Shown here piece by piece: positions 63,116 through 64,000 of a stretch of DNA of 64,000 nt. The notes under the pieces are model-generated. The model was not told the DNA's origin. It saw only the letters and a list, made by a program, of their open reading frames with translations, and did not search any database. The DNA comes from Liopterus haemorrhoidalis. Taxonomy: Eukaryota > Arthropoda > Insecta > Coleoptera > Dytiscidae. The position numbers and the translations under genes are program-made. Position 1 is the stretch's first letter. Each line of letters opens with the position of its first letter. The DNA lies in assembly GCA_963971575.1 (NCBI GenBank), contig OZ020625.1:20450474-20514473 (forward strand), given 5' to 3'.

Positions 63116-64000
63116 AATCAAAGTGTTAAATGGTAATAATGGTTCAGGATAGCTTTTTGGACGTGCGAGATAATATTTTGAGGTATCAGAAAACATTTTT
63201 CAAAGAATCTGGGCTATTATTTGAGCAATTTGAGGTAAAAATATGCTCAAAAGGACAGCTGTCAATTTTTTTGCATTTTAAAATTGGACGAGATTTCACA
63301 TTTTGAACGTGTTTCTTGACAGAAGAATACTAATTAAGGATTTAAGGTGAATTAACGATAAAGTTTAAGACATTTGCAGGGCGAATTTCCATAAAATAGT
63401 GTTAAAAAAAGATTTATAGATATTAAAAATTTCAGGGTTAATCAAAGTGTTAAGTGGTGATAATGGTTCAAGATAGCTTATTTGACGTGCGAGATAATAT
63501 TTTGAAACATCAGAAAACATTTTTCAAAGAATCTGGGCCATTATTGGAAATATTCTTACAAGATCTCAGAAGGTGACAGCTGTCAAATTTTTTGCATTTT
63601 AAAATGGGAGGAGATTTCACATTTTGAACGTGTTTCTTGACAGAAGAATACTAATTATGGATTTAAGGTGAATTAACGATAAAGTTTAAGACATTTGCAG
63701 GGCGAATTTCCATAAAATAGTGTTAAAAAAAGATTTATAGATATTAAAAATTTCAGGGTTAATCAAAGTGTTAAGTGGTGATAATGGTTCAAGATAGCTT
63801 ATTTGACGTGCGAGATAATATTTTGAGGCATCAGAAAACATTTTTCAAAGAATCAGGGCCATTATTGGAAATATGCTTACAAGATTTTAGAAGGTGACAG
63901 CTGTCAAATTTTTTGCATTTTAAAATGGGAGTAGATTTCACATTTTGAACGTATTTCTTGATAGAAGAAAACTAATTAAGTATTTAAGGTGAATTAACGA
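63116..64000 (+). repeat. Tandem satellite, ~322-bp unit, 2.75 copies in window
   Basis: Units start AATCAAAGTGTTAA at 63116, 63440 and 63761 and share AGATAATATTTTGAGG, GACAGCTGTCAA, CATTTTGAACGTGT and GGTGAATTAACGATAAAG. The second and third units are closer to each other than to the first. The array runs off the right edge. No coding content. Confidence 0.92.

Overview
The window looks like a piece of an arthropod (most probably insect) nuclear genome made almost wholly of transposable elements and their debris. The reasons are AT-rich non-coding DNA, eukaryotic introns, arthropod-type P, Tc1, gypsy, Penelope, CR1/RTE and Helitron elements, and fragments of a 28S rRNA gene with R2-type retrotransposons at the classical R2 target. 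I recognise no single-copy host gene and no intact tRNA or rRNA gene.

Region 1 (1-8.8 kb): the 5' part of a zinc-finger R2/NeSL-like retrotransposon (+); pieces of one decayed P-type (THAP9-like) transposase on the minus strand (7.8-7.2, 5.45-5.13 and 2.77-2.46 kb) split by other insertions; a Jockey-like RT fragment; two inverted copies of an unclassified repeat carrying tRNA-like modules; and a Penelope-like element whose RT core is deleted but whose GIY-YIG end survives.

Region 2 (8.8-16.85 kb): one old CR1/Jockey-group retrotransposon (+; PHD-type ORF1, APE endonuclease/RT ORF2). Its ORF2 is split by a 1,901-bp solo LTR (4-bp duplication ACAT) and by a 2,204-bp Helitron (TC...CTAG ends, 3' hairpin, inserted between A and T). 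The Helitron carries a hAT-like MITE with an 8-bp duplication and a 115-bp minisatellite. Removing the LTR and the Helitron joins the host frame at both sites.

Region 3 (16.86-46.94 kb): the core of the window, an R2 'graveyard' on the minus strand. Two copies of R2 family A (A1, A2), a related family C (C1, and a C2 part), and two more distant families D and E (E1, E2) lie head to tail, interspersed with 28S rRNA pieces in the same orientation. The 3' ends of A2 and D, and of E2 by a 13-nt match, abut TAGCCAAATGCC, the canonical R2 cleavage site. A1 is interrupted by a complete RTE-like element (18753-22937, 13-bp duplication) with intact 258- and 994-codon ORFs. The right-hand element is a C2-E2 chimera joined in frame, as expected from template switching or recombination.

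Region 4 (46.94-54.8 kb): an intact-looking Ty3/gypsy element (46940-51315, apparently identical 130-bp LTRs, one 1,353-codon Gag-Pol ORF), a decayed Tc1-like transposase, and a minus-strand gypsy Gag with leader and LTR.

Region 5 (54.8-64 kb): a nearly intact 4-exon P-type transposase gene with THAP domain and six 72-bp protein-coding repeats (one premature stop), a second P-type remnant on the minus strand with a 570-bp Tc1/mariner derivative inside it, paired repeats, and a ~322-bp tandem satellite running off the right edge. The best candidates for recent activity are the RTE-like element and the gypsy element.
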